From Apostichopus japonicus (Eukaryota > Echinodermata > Holothuroidea > Aspidochirotida > Stichopodidae), in assembly GCF_037975245.1 (NCBI RefSeq), contig NC_092572.1, positions 5,105,501 through 5,169,500 on the forward strand: DNA of 64,000 nucleotides. Reading direction: 5' to 3'. Both the position numbers and the translations under genes were made by a program. Below the pieces are notes generated by a model. That model ran no database searches and was not told the DNA's origin. It saw only the letters and a program-made list of their open reading frames with translations. This document shows positions 1-13,302 of the stretch, in pieces. Positions within the stretch are counted from its first letter, which is position 1, and each line of letters begins with the position of its first letter.

Positions 1-1389
1 TCAAGTGATGGATAAGACAGCTCGAGCTGTTTGGAATCTATAAGTCCCGTTAAAAAAGCAAGATATTTTCAAAGGGAAGTGATATCCCGTAGACCTCTTC
101 CCCTTAGACCTGACGTTCAGATCATGAAGGACATCACCCAACATCCCGCCCTACCCGTCAAAAAATTAACTCTGGCTACTGCCTGTCCGGTACAGACAAC
201 CAATATGAGAATTTGCCACTATTTAATTTTAACCTATTACGTCACACATAATCATAATGAATGCCGTTTTATTTGTTAAGACCCGGATTTTATGGCAAAT
301 AAAATGTACAACATTTTACCGTTTTCTGGAGCCTGGGGTTTAAACAATCTATGTCAGCATATTCATAGCCATATTTATATATGTATATATGGCATATTCA
401 GAGCCGTTTACGACTCTGAGCATATTTAGAGTCCCTTTTCTATATAAAGGAACTCTAAGCATATTCATGCATACTGCCCTCAAAGAATTAAGGTCAGTTA
501 GAGGCTGCTAACACAGTTGTTTTACTGTTTTTTTTTTGTTTTTATTAAAATCATTTCCTCAAATGTTCTACAATCTTGTTAGGCCCTTAACTAAATACAT
601 AGGACACAAAGCACAGCAATCTATATTGTTCGCCGTGCTAATATTGATTAAACCGAGATTGTAGGGGAGACAGCTTTACAGTAATGTTTCAGGCCCCTGT
701 GGAGGATAGGTACTCCGAGTTGGAGGGGCACCAAAAATTTATGGAGGGGCACCAATAATTAAAGGAGGGGCACAATATTTGCGTGCTGTTACTTGTGATG
801 TTTTTGTTCACATGATATAGCGACACATTAAGGGGGCCCGGTCTGGCTACTGGACTGTTGGGGGAGGGGTTAATATTCAAATGGAGCCATATAGCCACTT
901 TACACAAATATGCTCAGTGAACTGTAAAGACAGATACACACTGCAAAATTATGTTGAGGTAAAATATTTTCTTGAACCTTTTTATGACAATTTAAGTCTA
1001 CAAAAGCTGAAGCTCAGTGAACACAGATTTTCATAAATTGCTGCATTTTTTAACTGACTACCACGTCCACGTGTGTATACTTAAAGTTGTCATGAAATTT
1101 ACCACTTCATAACCTCAAAAAGGATGTTAACGATTTTTTTTTGTAATAACTATAATGTTCCTATAAAAACACACAACACCGTATATCCTGTATACTAATC
1201 TATCTATTGGTGCTTACTGCTTGGTTGTATATGATAAAGTAATAATAATAATAATATGGGCTACCAATGTCCTGCATACCAGTAGCAGGGGTCAAGAAGG
1301 TTATAGGGAGATAACAGTATCCCTGTGCTATCATTGGGAGAGGAGAGAGAGAGGGCCAAGGCATTGGTTACTAGGGGTGAATAGAAATG

Positions 1390-2272
1390 GTACCAGACAG
1401 TGGGTTAAAGGGACAGAATCATTTAATGGACAAAATGATATTAGAACATTACATTCCTCTCCTACTTGGAACACTAAAACCATACTTGTATGAAAATGAG
1501 CTTTAATGTAAGTTTGGATAAAAGAAATGAATAATTGCATTTATCAACTATAGTATTCGGAAACTTAAACAAATATCAGCAATTTAACTTGTGACTTACT
1601 GTGCAATAATGTGAAGAGTCCTGGATTTAAAACAAAGTGAAATGTCCTGGATTTAAAAGAAAGTGAAATGTCATTCATTTAAAACAAAGTGAAATGTCCT
1701 TTCGCAGTATACATAAAGAAAGCAAAAGAATTATGTAAAAATAATGGTGCATGTGGAATAACGTATGAATACCACAACCAAGGGCGTACAGTAGGAACCG
1801 GGGGGCTGGGGGGCGCCAGCCCCCCAGTGAAAAATGTGGAGGGCGGAAGTATCATTCCGCCCCCCCCCCCCGCTTCACAAGGCAGAAAACCCCTTTTTCA
1901 TTTCCAAATGAGAAAAATAATCTCATTTGGAGCACCAAATTGCATCTAAGGCCAGGTGAAAATACAAAATTAAGTTTACAAAATGGAGTGGGTATTGAAG
2001 TGTGCTATATTGCACCAAATTGCATCTGAGGCCACCTGGAAATGGAAAAATTTCCAAAGGGGAGGGGGACACCCCCTCCCCTTAGACCCCTCCCCCAGGC
2101 CGGCCATCAGTCTTCAGCCCCCCACTGGGGCTGGGCAACAGTACTCTCAAAAGAAAAATCCAGAAACGGCTCGTCTTGTGCCGCATTGAAAATTTAAAAA
2201 AATATGGTACCAGACATTGGGGTAAAGGGACAGAATCATTTAATGGACAAAATGATATTAGAACATTACAAT
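1390..2272. repeat. Dispersed repeat, two copies
   Basis: Bases 1390-1452 and 2206-2272 are nearly identical direct copies (a GGTACCAGACA start, then a segment ending TTAGAACATTAC). They are about 0.8 kb apart and flank a GC-rich palindromic stretch. They look like parts of one interspersed element family; no terminal repeats or target duplications could be defined. Confidence 0.6.
1611..1700 (+). repeat. 26-bp tandem repeat (about 3.5 copies)
   Basis: The unit GTGAAATGTCCTGG plus an A-rich tail restarts at 1637, 1663 and 1689. Units differ at a few bases. No function is apparent. Confidence 0.75.
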
Positions 2273-3867
2273 AACAACAACTAATAACAATAATAATAAA
2301 AATTACCACCAGTATTTATTTTTACGACCAAAAACCAAAAATGTGGGAGAAACCCGCAAGGGCTAATGGATCACAACTTACACGTCGGGTGGCTTCCATT
2401 TCAACATTTTAACTCAAATTTGGAATTTATTCAAATTGGCGAGTCATTTCAGATGGGAAAACCATACATTGCTTTTAGATGAAAAAAACCCACCTTACTA
2501 TAATCCGGGTGGATTTCGAACCCGGAACCTCCCGATGGCTGCTTCATTGCTTCAAATGGCTCACAATTCTGTGTATTTATGTTAGTTATTTTCTGAATTT
2601 CTTTCAATCTGGAAATTAAATGGGCACTTCATAGTCTAACGTTGAGACTACATAAAATAGCAAAGTAGGTTGACACTTTTGGGTGAGCAGTTGGTTTCAA
2701 ATTGCTGCAAGTGAAAAGCCGGAAATAGCTTCTATGTGATCAAGTTCTGTGGTAGAGACTCTGGAAGACTGAAATATGAATTACATTGTTCCAGGAACTC
2801 TGACAGTTTATATGAACCAAGCAGCTGGCCTACCAGGAACCGGTGTGTGTTGTTTACAGTCCTCTGTGTGTCGGCACATCGGAAGTGAATCACCAAACGA
2901 ACAGTGATGACATAGCACTTTTATGCGCCCACAGCTGTGGAGTGAGGGTTATGCAACTCGATTTTTAATGTCAGATGACACTGTTGAATTCATGCGGCAC
3001 CTGCATGCTTCGTACCGTATACAATAGAGTTCAGTGACAAGCCGACTGTAGGCCAGGAGTAGGTCGAGGCCACTACAATACCAAGAATTGACGCCGATAA
3101 GTCGCATTTGTATGATATCCGGTTGCTGTTTACTTATTTATACAGGTTGATAGTTCTCAGTGTTCCGCGATTGTTTCCATATCCAACTTCGAAAACAGTT
3201 GCATCAGTGCCATAGTATCCCTTTTGTATTACAGAGTTGACTCTACTGTAGTGTAAACGTGAAAAAGTTGGAAGTGTAATTACTGTACAGTCGGACGTTA
3301 CAACTTGCCTTGCACGTAGCAATTTCTTGTAGAGCATAGCCATAACTATGCCGGCTGACTTGGTTGAACATAATCACTCATCATTTTTGTGTGCGCATTT
3401 TCGGGAGAAGTGTTATTTCAGTTCCTATCATGGACTCAAGTTGATTAGGCCTACCCACGGAAGGGTATTGCTCACCACTGTAACTCAGAACTTAGAGTAC
3501 CTGTGTGTTCGTTACTACACTGGAGGACTAATTGGGCTAGCCTAGGCCCTGTATCCTATTCCTAACATCACAATAACATTAGCTGTGTTGTGCAATACGC
3601 AAATAATTCACTGTGGACAAGTTACAGTGTCTTCGTGTGACTTGAGCAGAATAGGCTAAGACTTGGTCAGGAGAGTTTGGCAGTGTATTCGTTACTACAT
3701 TTGTCTAACCTAGCCTAGTCGCAATGACAAATATGACACTTATCAGTGGTCTCATGTGTATACATTGGTTGTGTAGATAGGTGCAGTAGTTCAGCAAAAG
3801 CTAGGGTAGACCACATATTTTGTGAACATTGTTTACCAGCAGTATCAGTCATTTCACAGCTGACAGA

Positions 3868-6800
3868 ATGGATGAGGTTATAGAGAAAAAAGTAACTGTG
3901 AGTCTGGTTCGCAAGGGGCTGAAACACTTTCCTCCTAATAATGACTTGTTCCGACTGTTGGGTCTTCCTCAAATTGAATACAATTCTGAACATGTTGTTG
4001 ATATAGACATGAGTCGAAATGTGATAACTCATATACCAAAGAGTATCGATGACTTTGTAAATGTTGTCAGTTTAGATTTGAGCAATAACCAGATTTCTAA
4101 TCTTCCACCGGAATTATTAAGCCTCCAGAAACTTAAATCATTTAATTGCAAGAATAATCGCCTAACGTGTGCTTCCTTTCCAAAAGAGTTTGGAAAGTCA
4201 TTTCCCCTCTTGGAAAGCTTAAACCTGGGTGGCAATTTGTTCATCAATTTTCCTTCGGAAGTCACGGAAATTACTTCCTTGCAAGAACTTTTAATAGGAG
4301 CCAACAGAATAAGAGATGTCCCCCCAGAGATTGAAAATTTACAAAGGTAAGTTATTTTGTATGAGTAAACCCATCCATGGAGCTTGTAGGCCTAAGTCGT
4401 TGTTATGTATATTTCTAGTGGTAAGCCAGCCAAACAGTCACAGATGTTGTCGCTTAAAGTAACATTGCATTTTTCTGACTTCATGTTTGTATGTGTGTGT
4501 ACAGTGACAAATGCTTAGTGCACCAGAAAATGAGAGGAAGCTTAAATTTTATCATTTTGAAAATAGTAAAGAAATGCTGAGCTAGAAACTAGAAAGAGAA
4601 CCCAACCAGTGACCCGAGAGTGTGAATTCTGCTCTTAGGAAATATTTCTTTCACCATTTCAAAATGATGACAAACTGAATTTACTATTAAACTTTCACAA
4701 TTTCAGTTATCATTTTCGGCCGCCTGGTATTTATGTTATCTTGTAAGGAAAGCACATATACCAGAAAGTTGCAGTTCAATCAGCATTATAATAATAAGTA
4801 CTGTAGTCTTATATAGCTCAGACTCCAAGGAACATTGTTCAATTGTGCGTGACGATGTTGAAGGTGCAAAACTAATAGAGTTGAGGGAAAAGAAAGTTTG
4901 AAGACAGCGCCTGAATTGAATAATAGAATCAAAGACCTAAGTTCAACCAGGGAGGGAGTCCCATAAAAGTGGTGCAGCATTCAGAAAGATCTTGTACGTG
5001 ACATTGGAACTTGAAGTTGAATTGATAATGTGAACATATTGGTCTAAATTTGGTGGAGTGCTGATGTAGGAGAGAATTTAGGTGGGTTGGTGTACCAGTT
5101 CTAATGGCACGAAAAGCATTCATGAGGATGCTGTAGTCAATACATAGTCTTATTGGTAAGCATTGTAGTTCTTCCAGTATAGGAATGATGGGGGTAAACC
5201 TGAACACCCTATGGATGATTCGAGCATAGATCTGTGTTCTAGATTCTTGTATGCCAGTGTATATACTTTGCAATATATATGTACTTTTCTTTTGATATAT
5301 TTGGTATGGAGAGTTGAGAGATGCAGAGATATAATATCACAACACGGTCGTTACTGTAGGACATTATGCAGGTACACTATCTGTGCTGGTATGTACAGTT
5401 GTACTGTATGACCGATTGACTGACACAGATAGAAATCTAAATTTTAATAACAGGTATTATTACATGTAACATTGAATGGTTGTCAAATTATACAGTAAAG
5501 TGTTGTTGCAAGTAACTTTGAATGGTTGTAAAGAAGGACAGTTACAGTAAGTATTGTTACAATTAACACTGAGTGGTTGTAAAGAAACTACAGTTAGTGT
5601 TTACGTCCTACATATCTTCAATTCTTTAAGAGAAAGTATGAATAACTTCATAAATCCTTGTACATGTACTAGTGTTACTTGCAAATCCTGGCACTGTCTG
5701 GTGGTTTCACCATTTCCAACATGTATACATGATGTAAACACACTTGGTACATTACTGTACAATACCATACTGTTTTATAAACGATCTCATCCCATATCAC
5801 AAGTTATGTTGCATACAGTACGTCATTGTGTCCTTCCACAGGCTGCAGTATCTTTACCTCGGGGGAAATCACCTACCTAGGATACCAGTTGAAGTCGGTT
5901 CCTTGACAAAGCTGCGGTCTTTGGTGCTGTGCGATAATAAACTGACGGAACTACCGGCGGAGCTGGAACAGTTGAAGCAATTGTCTTCCCTTAGTCTCCA
6001 TAACAACCTCCTAACCACGCTCCCACCGGAAATTATCAAATTAACTAATCTGCGAGAACTCAGCCTCCGAAAAAACCCACTGGTGGTACGATTCGTTCGG
6101 GATATGATGTGGGAACCGCCCTCCCTTCTCGAGCTGGCTGCACGGACCATCAAGAACCAAGCGGTGCCCTTCTCGGGCCAGGTGATTCCATCTAGTTTAG
6201 TGAGGTACCTAGAGACCGCCTGCCACTGCCTGAATCTCAAGTGTCAAGGTGAGTAGAACTAGAACCAAGCACTGCAGAAGGGATCGATTTAAATATTGAG
6301 AAGGGAGGAGGTACTCTTTAAAGCAGGGGTTCCCTAACTGGGGTGCATGAACCACCAGAGGGGGCATACCTGTATGTCCATCCCAGGGGGCTCGTGAGAC
6401 GTTTCTGAAAGTCAAAACTAGGGTACTTTTTTGTTGAACTAAAATCTGATATACTGTATCATATAATTTAGTATTAGTACAACAGTCGTACCTATCGACA
6501 AACTCTTTTCGCGTTCCATACCCATATGTTGTCATAGTTGAAAAGTTTTTGAAGTTTACTTTCTTATTTTAAAAAAAATATATAAAAAATGCCCAGTCAA
6601 GCAGAAGTCCTATCCAAATCAGTGTTGGGCCTGAAATGAACACTGAATTAGGCAACAGGGAAATCTTGTATCAAATTATTTTTCAACATTTGAGGGGATA
6701 GAGCATCTCTCAAGACAACTAAATTTTCAGCACGTTGCAATGGCAGTAACTGTCGGGTGACAATGTTATTGTGAATTGACAGCTCTCAGTAAGATGAATT

Positions 6801-9048
6801 TGAAGAGTTGAAGTTGGTTTTGCAAACTCATCATGACTAAGCAAAAAAATTCTAAGCTGTCTGTTTGAGCAAGTACTCTTCGGTACTGTCCAAACATTTG
6901 AAGCTGTTACTGTTGTACAAGTATGTGTCTATCACAATGCTACTGTACCTATCAGGGTAGTAATCTGGTTTAATTAGGGTAGTAAATATTTCCAAGTAAT
7001 TAAATGATTGTCAAGTAGACGTGGTATTAAGTCAACATTTCAAAGCACTCAGCGGATCAGTCTTTCTCCACGTGAAAGACTTAGAGTGGTTACCAAGGTC
7101 AGGTCAAGTGGGTAGAGAACAGTTTGGTCTCGTCAGATGGTCGTAATTAATTGATCATTTGCCCATTTTCACTAGCATTTTGAGATAATGCAATATCAAA
7201 TAGATTGTTCAGACTATGTACAGGTACTGTATGCATTTCATACAGTTTGATAAAAGTTGACCAATTCTCAAATATTTTGCCTGTATTTTCATGAGAAAGA
7301 ATTCCTTCAATTTTTCACTCGATAAAGTAATTGCTGTGTAATGGCACAGGTTTCTGTAACACGCTAATATTCAGCAATATTGCACACAAACGTTATGCTA
7401 CAGAGTCTTATACCAGGCATTAGGGCTATAATGCTATACTGTATAAACAAACAGAATGAAGATGGCTTTTAGTAACTAGTAATTAACTCTGCATTGGCTA
7501 CAGAGTCTTATACCAGCCATTAGGGCTATAATAATATACTGTATATATGAAGACGGCTTAATACAGTACATAGTAATAACTCTGCATTGGCCATGCAGTC
7601 CGAGCATGCCATGGCTTTTATTGAGATGTTGACCGTTCCATAAACTGAATAACAAACCAGAGAGCTGCTGCCACAGACAAAACTCTGTATATATTATGAT
7701 ACCAGCAGGTTGCAAAGTTCAGCCATATCATTAGAAGAAAAAAAAAGAAGGGTAATTTCAATATAGAGTATGCATGACACCTCTATGTGATAGCAGCTGA
7801 TAGATAGATGGTTTGATCAAGGGGAGGGCATGGTCGATCATGTATCCATCACATGATCAGAGCTCGTCTGAGCGTGAGCATGGGGAGCTCCGACCTACAG
7901 TAGTTGCTTTCATTTATTCTTCAAGGACAACACAAGTTTTGAGCATGCATGAGGACATGAAGCATACAGTAGTCCTGGAGTTTCAAAAAAATGGTCGAAT
8001 TTTAATAAGACTATTCTAGGATTATTTTTTTGTGTGTTTTTTGCCTGGACACTTACAGTGAGTTATGAAAGATACAGCCTGGATACAGACCATGTGATTT
8101 ATTGTTCCATAATATAACAAGATTTTTAAAAGTTATGAATTTTAATTCCTGTTAAGATACTGAGAACACTATGGCGTTTTATTTTTTATGTTTCCCCACC
8201 GGACCCACACCCCTATTTTTGTTGGAAAAACTCACTTAGACATATAGATGTACTGGTAATTGTTTGTGTATCAATTATTAGCGTTTTTATACCTGCATTT
8301 TATTTCTGGTCTAATATATTTAGTCCCTGACTAACCTTTAGTAAGTTCAGTATTATAGTTGACCCCACCACAGCTTTAATAGGAATTATCAAATCGGTGA
8401 AGATAATACATGATCAACTGGTATAAATATACATGTGCAAATGCTAACAAAGTGGCGGTATAAAGTTTATGAACTCAAGTCTGAGCACAAGTGACCATTT
8501 ATTTTGACATTCTAGCATATTTTTAGACTCCTCTTAATGATCTTTAATGAAGTGTCTGTCATAAAGCTGTGATGATAGAACTTACAGTAGCTCTTCTATT
8601 CAGAAGCCACATTATACAGTACAAATTTGAATTTGGTGGAGGATTGGACCATTTCAAATATTAGCATGAAATTTTGGGTAATTAATTGAATGAGGCTAAT
8701 ACTGTATCTCCCTTCTATCGATTACAAATCTGGATTTAACCAGGCTACAATGTTTATAGCAATACAAGATTTTTTTTCACGTTATGATGTAACTATAACC
8801 TTTTCTGTTTTACTTTCCGTCTCTCATCAGGTGTATATTTCGACTCCCATGTGGAGACAGTGAAGTTTGTGGACTTTTGCGGCAAGTATCGTCTACCCCT
8901 CATGCAGTATCTGTGTTCTCCAAAGTGCTACAGTCCATACTCTAGCGGTAGCAGTAGTAGCAGCAGTAGTAGTAGTAGCAGTGATACAGACTCAGATGAA
9001 GACAACATGGTACCAAATAACAAGCTGAAGAAAGTCCTACTAGGATGA
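3868..9048 (+). CDS. LRRC58: Leucine-rich repeat-containing protein 58
   Basis: Three coding exons: 3868-4346, 5842-6248, 8831-9048 (367 aa; human is similar in length). Junctions are AAAG|GTAAGT, CACAG|G, CAAG|GTGAGT and ATCAG|GT, and all phases agree. Exons 1 and 2 encode LRRs of the LxxLPxE type. The exon 2 end (NPLVVRFVRD, LLELAARTIK, then a Cys-rich stretch) and the exon 3 start (FVDFCGKYRLPLM, LCSPKC) are hallmarks of the LRRC58 C-terminus, followed by a Ser-rich acidic tail ending KVLLG. The start MDEV at 3868 is preferred over an upstream in-frame ATG at 3829, which adds 13 residues unlike the family. The family is a cytosolic LRR scaffold; the sequence alone shows no catalytic role. 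The tail-coding end is duplicated just downstream. Confidence 0.94.
4347..5841 (+). other. LRRC58 intron 1
   Basis: Mostly unique AT-rich sequence. From about 5450 to 5600 there is a degenerate tandem repeat, roughly three units with a TTGAATGGTTGTAAAG-like core. No further exon is seen. Confidence 0.7.
6325..6425. mobile_element. hAT-like transposon end fragment
   Basis: The sequence from 6325 begins CAGGGGTTCCCTAACTGGGG, the form of start seen in many hAT-superfamily nonautonomous elements. No matching inverted end or 8-bp target duplication was found downstream, so this is probably a truncated copy. The end coordinate is approximate. Confidence 0.45.
7397..7593 (+). repeat. 100-bp tandem duplication
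   Basis: Two direct copies start at 7397 and 7497 with GCTACAGAGTCTTATACCAG. Both end with AACTCTGCATTGG. They lie within LRRC58 intron 2 and differ by small indels. Confidence 0.8.
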
Positions 9049-9460
9049 AGATCCATACAACTAGTAGTAGACTAGTCTGTACTATATGGGTTAATACTAC
9101 ATACCGGCTAATACACCAATCAACCAATCTACTGCGATCCTCCTTTACCTGTCTGGACTCTACTAGCAGCAGTAGTAGTAGTAGTAGTGGTAGCATTAGT
9201 AGTAGCAGTAGCAGTAGTAGTAGTAGTAGTAGTAGCAGCAGCAGTATTAGTAGTAGTAGTAACAGCAGTATGAGTAGTAGCAGCGGTAGCAGCAGTAGTA
9301 GTAGTAGTAGCAGCAGTGATACTGACTCAGATGAAGACAACATGGTACCAAATAACAAGCTGAAGAAAGTCCTTCTAGGATGAAGATCCTGGCTACCACA
9401 TCATGTAGTAGACTGTACTACAGGGTTTAATACTACATACCCGCTAATACACCGAACACA
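9049..9460 (+). repeat. Duplicated LRRC58 terminal-exon segment with AGT/AGC expansion
   Basis: Downstream of the LRRC58 stop, 9156-9383 again encodes a Ser tract followed by DTDSDEDNMVPNNKLKKVLLG-type sequence and a stop, nearly base-identical to 8941-9048. The sequence after each stop also matches (GAAGATCC, then TTAATACTACATAC and GCTAATACACC). The segment of about 180 bp from 8935 was therefore duplicated in tandem, and the AGT/AGC tract grew to roughly 170 bp in the second copy. The copy has no splice acceptor of its own and should be 3' UTR. Confidence 0.85.
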
Positions 9461-9911
9461 TGTAGTACACTGTACACAGTGTTGTTAACACAACCCCTGT
9501 TGTCAGAGATGCTGGACGGTACTGACCTAGATGATGAAATCAGTAGCCATTGTTCAGCCAGAGGAGTTTGTTATACTTACACAGTAGCTTTAAATACAGT
9601 ATTTAAAAATGTATCTTTACTTAACAGTGACTTACAATTATGTTCGCTCTTCCCTGACTTTTCTTAATCTTCCTTTTTGTTGTACATTGTTCAATGATAA
9701 GAAATAGTTTTTAGCCAGGTTACTCTACAGGACGTCTCGCCTAGGACTGAATTCCGTCAGAAATGGGCAAAGGGTAGTTTTTCCCTTCTGTTTTAGTGCA
9801 GGAATTTAGAGCTCTCAGTATGACTGATTGCTTTAATGATATATTGTACAAAGCCCTTCATTAATAATGCCTTGCACAAGAGGCATCAATTCATGCCTTC
9901 TGGTTATATGA

Positions 9912-9917
9912 AATAAA
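9912..9917 (+). terminator. Candidate LRRC58 poly(A) signal
   Basis: AATAAA about 860 bases after the LRRC58 stop. Other AATAAA hexamers follow (for example near 9953 and 13114), so the true 3' end is not fixed. Confidence 0.35.
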
Positions 9918-10535
9918 CATATTTCCAGGCTTTTTTTCTTCCATATTTTACCGGAAATAAATCTTCCAACAGGAGAGATGTGAGTTTCTGCTTCTTGTTT
10001 TTTTTTTTTTTTCCTTTCTATTTTTTTATTCCAGATATATTTATTTAAAGTAAAACTTAACGATGATTGAGTTAATGAGTTGCAATTAGGTTTCCTTCCA
10101 ACAATTTGTCTGCCTATATTTAACCTTTTCTTAAGTTACAATGCCTTTATGAATGTTTATCATTTTGATCTTAAAATTTCCAGTTCAATTCCTCTCTGTG
10201 ATATTAAAGGGATGCCATTGGATATTAAGCATAACTGACAATTATTCTTGAATTTAACCTAACGTAAGCACTTAGCTATTCTTTTTATCTTGTCATTTAA
10301 GTAATTGTCTGTAGCCTATTCTTAAATCTTTATGATCAAAAATATGCTGGTAAAATGTCACTCAACCCATAAAACAGTAAAAAGTATTAGTCTTTAATGT
10401 AATAATTACACTGAAATGTTGTACCAACTGGTAACGTCCTACTCTTTGGTTTATAAGGAGAAGTAAGATGGTAAGATGGATAAAAGAAAAGCACCAATGA
10501 TATATCGACACTACGTGTTACATGGATAAACATCA

Positions 10536-10890
10536 ATGATATGTCAAAATATGTCAAATTCAGCATCTGATAAGAAAGCAAATCAGAGGCTGTATTTCTT
10601 GAGAAAACTGAAGAACCTCAGAGTGGATAAAACAATCATGACCTTGTTCTATATATCACTCATTCAAAGTGTTCTGATGTATAACATAATTTGTTACTTT
10701 GCCAATGGTACAAGAATCAATGTGACGATGCTTGAGCAATCTAGGAAAGTTGCTCAGCGGGTAATCGGTGTTCACTTACCTTCACCTTACCGTGCCATTC
10801 AAAGCGCAACTTTATCTTGATAATATTGTGTATAGGTCCGTTGCTTTAATGCTGCCCAAACCTTGTGTACCTGGTTCATACTGACATAAA
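10536..10890 (+). mobile_element. LINE reverse-transcriptase C-terminal fragment
   Basis: The + frame from 10554 reads NQRLYFLRKLKNLRVDKTI followed by LFYISLIQSVLMYNIICYFANG, the thumb-side region typical of CR1/Jockey/L2-type LINE ORF2 proteins. After a frame change near 10810 the match appears to continue (QLYLDNIVYRSVALM). There is no catalytic motif, no 5' part and a frameshift: a dead fragment. It is not a host gene. Confidence 0.75.
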
Positions 10891-11345
10891 ATAAAGACAC
10901 CCTGCTGGTAAAGGTCTTCAGACCTAACGATCTTGCAGGGAATGGCCAAATTGCTATACTAGTGCAAAGATGTATATCATTATTGTACATGTACAGTGTT
11001 AACCATGGTACTATATTAGAGACAAAATTCAGAACCTGCAAATCTGCAACACTTAATTTGAACAACAGATTCTTCCCTGTGATGGGATACTTAATGATTT
11101 CCATTTGATTTGGAAAAACAATCTTGCCATTGAAGACACTCTCTCATGTAAGGGTTAATACTTCTTAAAAGTATTCAAAAGGTAATAGATTATCAACTGT
11201 TGTGACAGAAGAACCTCAAATTAACTTACAATATATATATATATATGTCACCAAAAACAACTAGTATTGTTCGATACAGGTGACAAATGCCTACAGTGGA
11301 ACTACGACCTTCCTTACCCGTTTCGAACCTCTGGACATACAATCA

Positions 11346-11420
11346 GCGTCCATAGCCTAGTGGTTAGGGTGTCCGCGTACAAAGCGGGAGGCCCGGGTTC
11401 CAATCCAGTTGGAGACTGGA
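11346..11420 (+). mobile_element. tRNA-like SINE head
   Basis: A box A-like TAGCCTAGTGG (11353-11363) and box B-like GGTTCCAATCC (11406-11416) are spaced as in tRNA genes and followed by a T-run. The acceptor stem does not pair well, so this is read as a tRNA-derived SINE or pseudo-tRNA, not a working tRNA. Confidence 0.55.
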
Positions 11421-11450
11421 AGTTTTTTTTTTATTTATAATTTACATATT

Positions 11451-11491
11451 TTTACATATATATGTATATTTTAAATATATATATGTATATT

Positions 11492-11523
<32 letters not shown>
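11451..11523. repeat. (AT)n microsatellite
   Basis: Alternating AT with TATATGTATA interruptions, directly after the tRNA-like element. Confidence 0.85.
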
Positions 11524-11526
<3 letters not shown>

Positions 11527-13302
11527 CTATCTAAATGCAGCATGGTTGTTTAACAGCTCATATATGTATGTTCACGACAGTTCTCAGGTTTCTTTGCAAA
11601 CTCACCTGCCGGTATAACCGTCTGTATGTGCAAGTATGTTCAGGAATAAAATAATTCTAGCCTACAGTGATATTGTCTTTAAAACTTGTGCTGTGCAATC
11701 TGTGGTCAATCAGTCATTATGATGTTTGGCATTATTAGTTTTAAACAAATATGGGAGGCTTGTATATTCCTTTTGTATTGTATTCAAAAATTCCAAGTCA
11801 ATTATGTTTTCCAAACATTTTAATAGAAATATATTTTATTTAGTGATAAAAGGATAATTTAGTATCTATCAATAGTTGAGAGGACTAAACATTGAAGGGG
11901 GGGGGGAGGGAGGGAACTAAGGATATTCTTTCAATATTGGAGGATGATTTTGGATTATAAATATGTTACATTTAGACTTAAGATCCAGTGTGGTTATTAG
12001 GGGCACAGGACATTTACGAAATGTAGTGTAAAACACAAGTTTAACACCTATTAGCATAGTTGCTAAGTAATAGATTTCAGCTCTTCAGCTATATACAAAT
12101 GATTGTTTGAATACTATTGAAAGTTTGGAAATATTTAACTTGGAACTGATTCGAATCTTACCAGAATCACAGGGTATTGATCAGAATTTGGTTTAGTCGT
12201 AAGGTGACCACATTTTTTTTCAGGTGACCCATGGATATGGTATTAATGTTTACTCCCAATGTTGACATCAAAGGGGCATTATCGAGGGACCTAAACGATA
12301 CAGGGGCAGGTGGGATTTTGAGGGCCTCTCAATGTTGTGTAGTGCTATGTTTCCGGAATAATAGCAAAAATGCCCACATTTCTGTATAAATTACAATCTC
12401 CAGAAACAGGCTTTTTGTACGGACTTAGATGATACTGTGCATTCTGAATGACAACATGCTTTTGACAATGTGAAGTCTATTGAAAATTATGTTAATTTTG
12501 AATCGCAAAGGATGGCCTGATAGTGATCATTGGTGACCAGATTTTGACGCAGTAATTTAGCTAACTTGTTGCTATGCTTGAAGAAACTTTGTCAGCTCTA
12601 TGTAAGGTCAGCTTGAAACAAAGTATTCTGTTTTGTGTCAAGAGTTCATCAAATTTCAAAATGAACAAATTCTGATTCCTCCTTGCAAAGGTGTACAACT
12701 AATAATGTTTAATTAATGTATTAAGTTATGCAGTAATGTTTTTTTGTATTCTTTTGTAAAATTTGAAAAGAAAATGGAAACAAGAAAGGAGTGTTTTTGC
12801 TGCTGAGTGAAGTCATCTATTTCTCCATCTCTGCCAACGAAAATTGATTTTACTGCTAATTAAAAGAGTTCTTATCAACTCACAGTGCCTTGAAGTGTGG
12901 TATTAAATGCTCTTTGATATGTAGTGGCTGCTTACTTTACACCTTCTGTGTTACTGTCCGATAAGCATTCATTCCATCTGGATGTTTGAACCTCATCTGT
13001 ATTTTGTTCATTTTATTCAAATTGTATCAATTTGGAAAAGAATTGTGAAGAGAAATTGTGAAGAGAAAAAAGTGTGATTTACGCGAAAATTTGTATTACA
13101 TTCGAATGTTGAATAAAAACAAGGAACCGACTCAAATGGTGTTTGTTTTGAAGTTTTATTATTTTTGTTTTCAAATTATTTACTTACAACTTAAAAGAAT
13201 GAAAATGGCAAGTAAAGTAGACTGCTAGTAACATACAGCATAGTTTTAATGGTGAGATGTGGTCGTACCATAACACAACTCGGATTGCATTCCTATTGTA
13301 CT

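Larger units (their letters stand above)
1..3867. other. Intergenic region and probable LRRC58 5' region
   Basis: No convincing coding exon is visible. The stretch holds short dispersed and tandem repeats (listed separately), GGGG/CCCC-rich palindromic debris around 1795-1870 and 2040-2130, and less repetitive sequence from about 2850 to 3867 that probably includes the promoter and 5' UTR of LRRC58. I cannot place the transcription start. Confidence 0.6.
6249..8830 (+). other. LRRC58 intron 2
   Basis: About 2.6 kb without a coding exon. It contains a hAT-like transposon end near 6325 and a 100-bp direct duplication at 7397-7593. The rest appears unique. Confidence 0.7.

Noticed and set aside
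8942..9358. Poly-Leu open frame on -
   Set aside because: It is the antisense reading of the AGT/AGC Ser tract.
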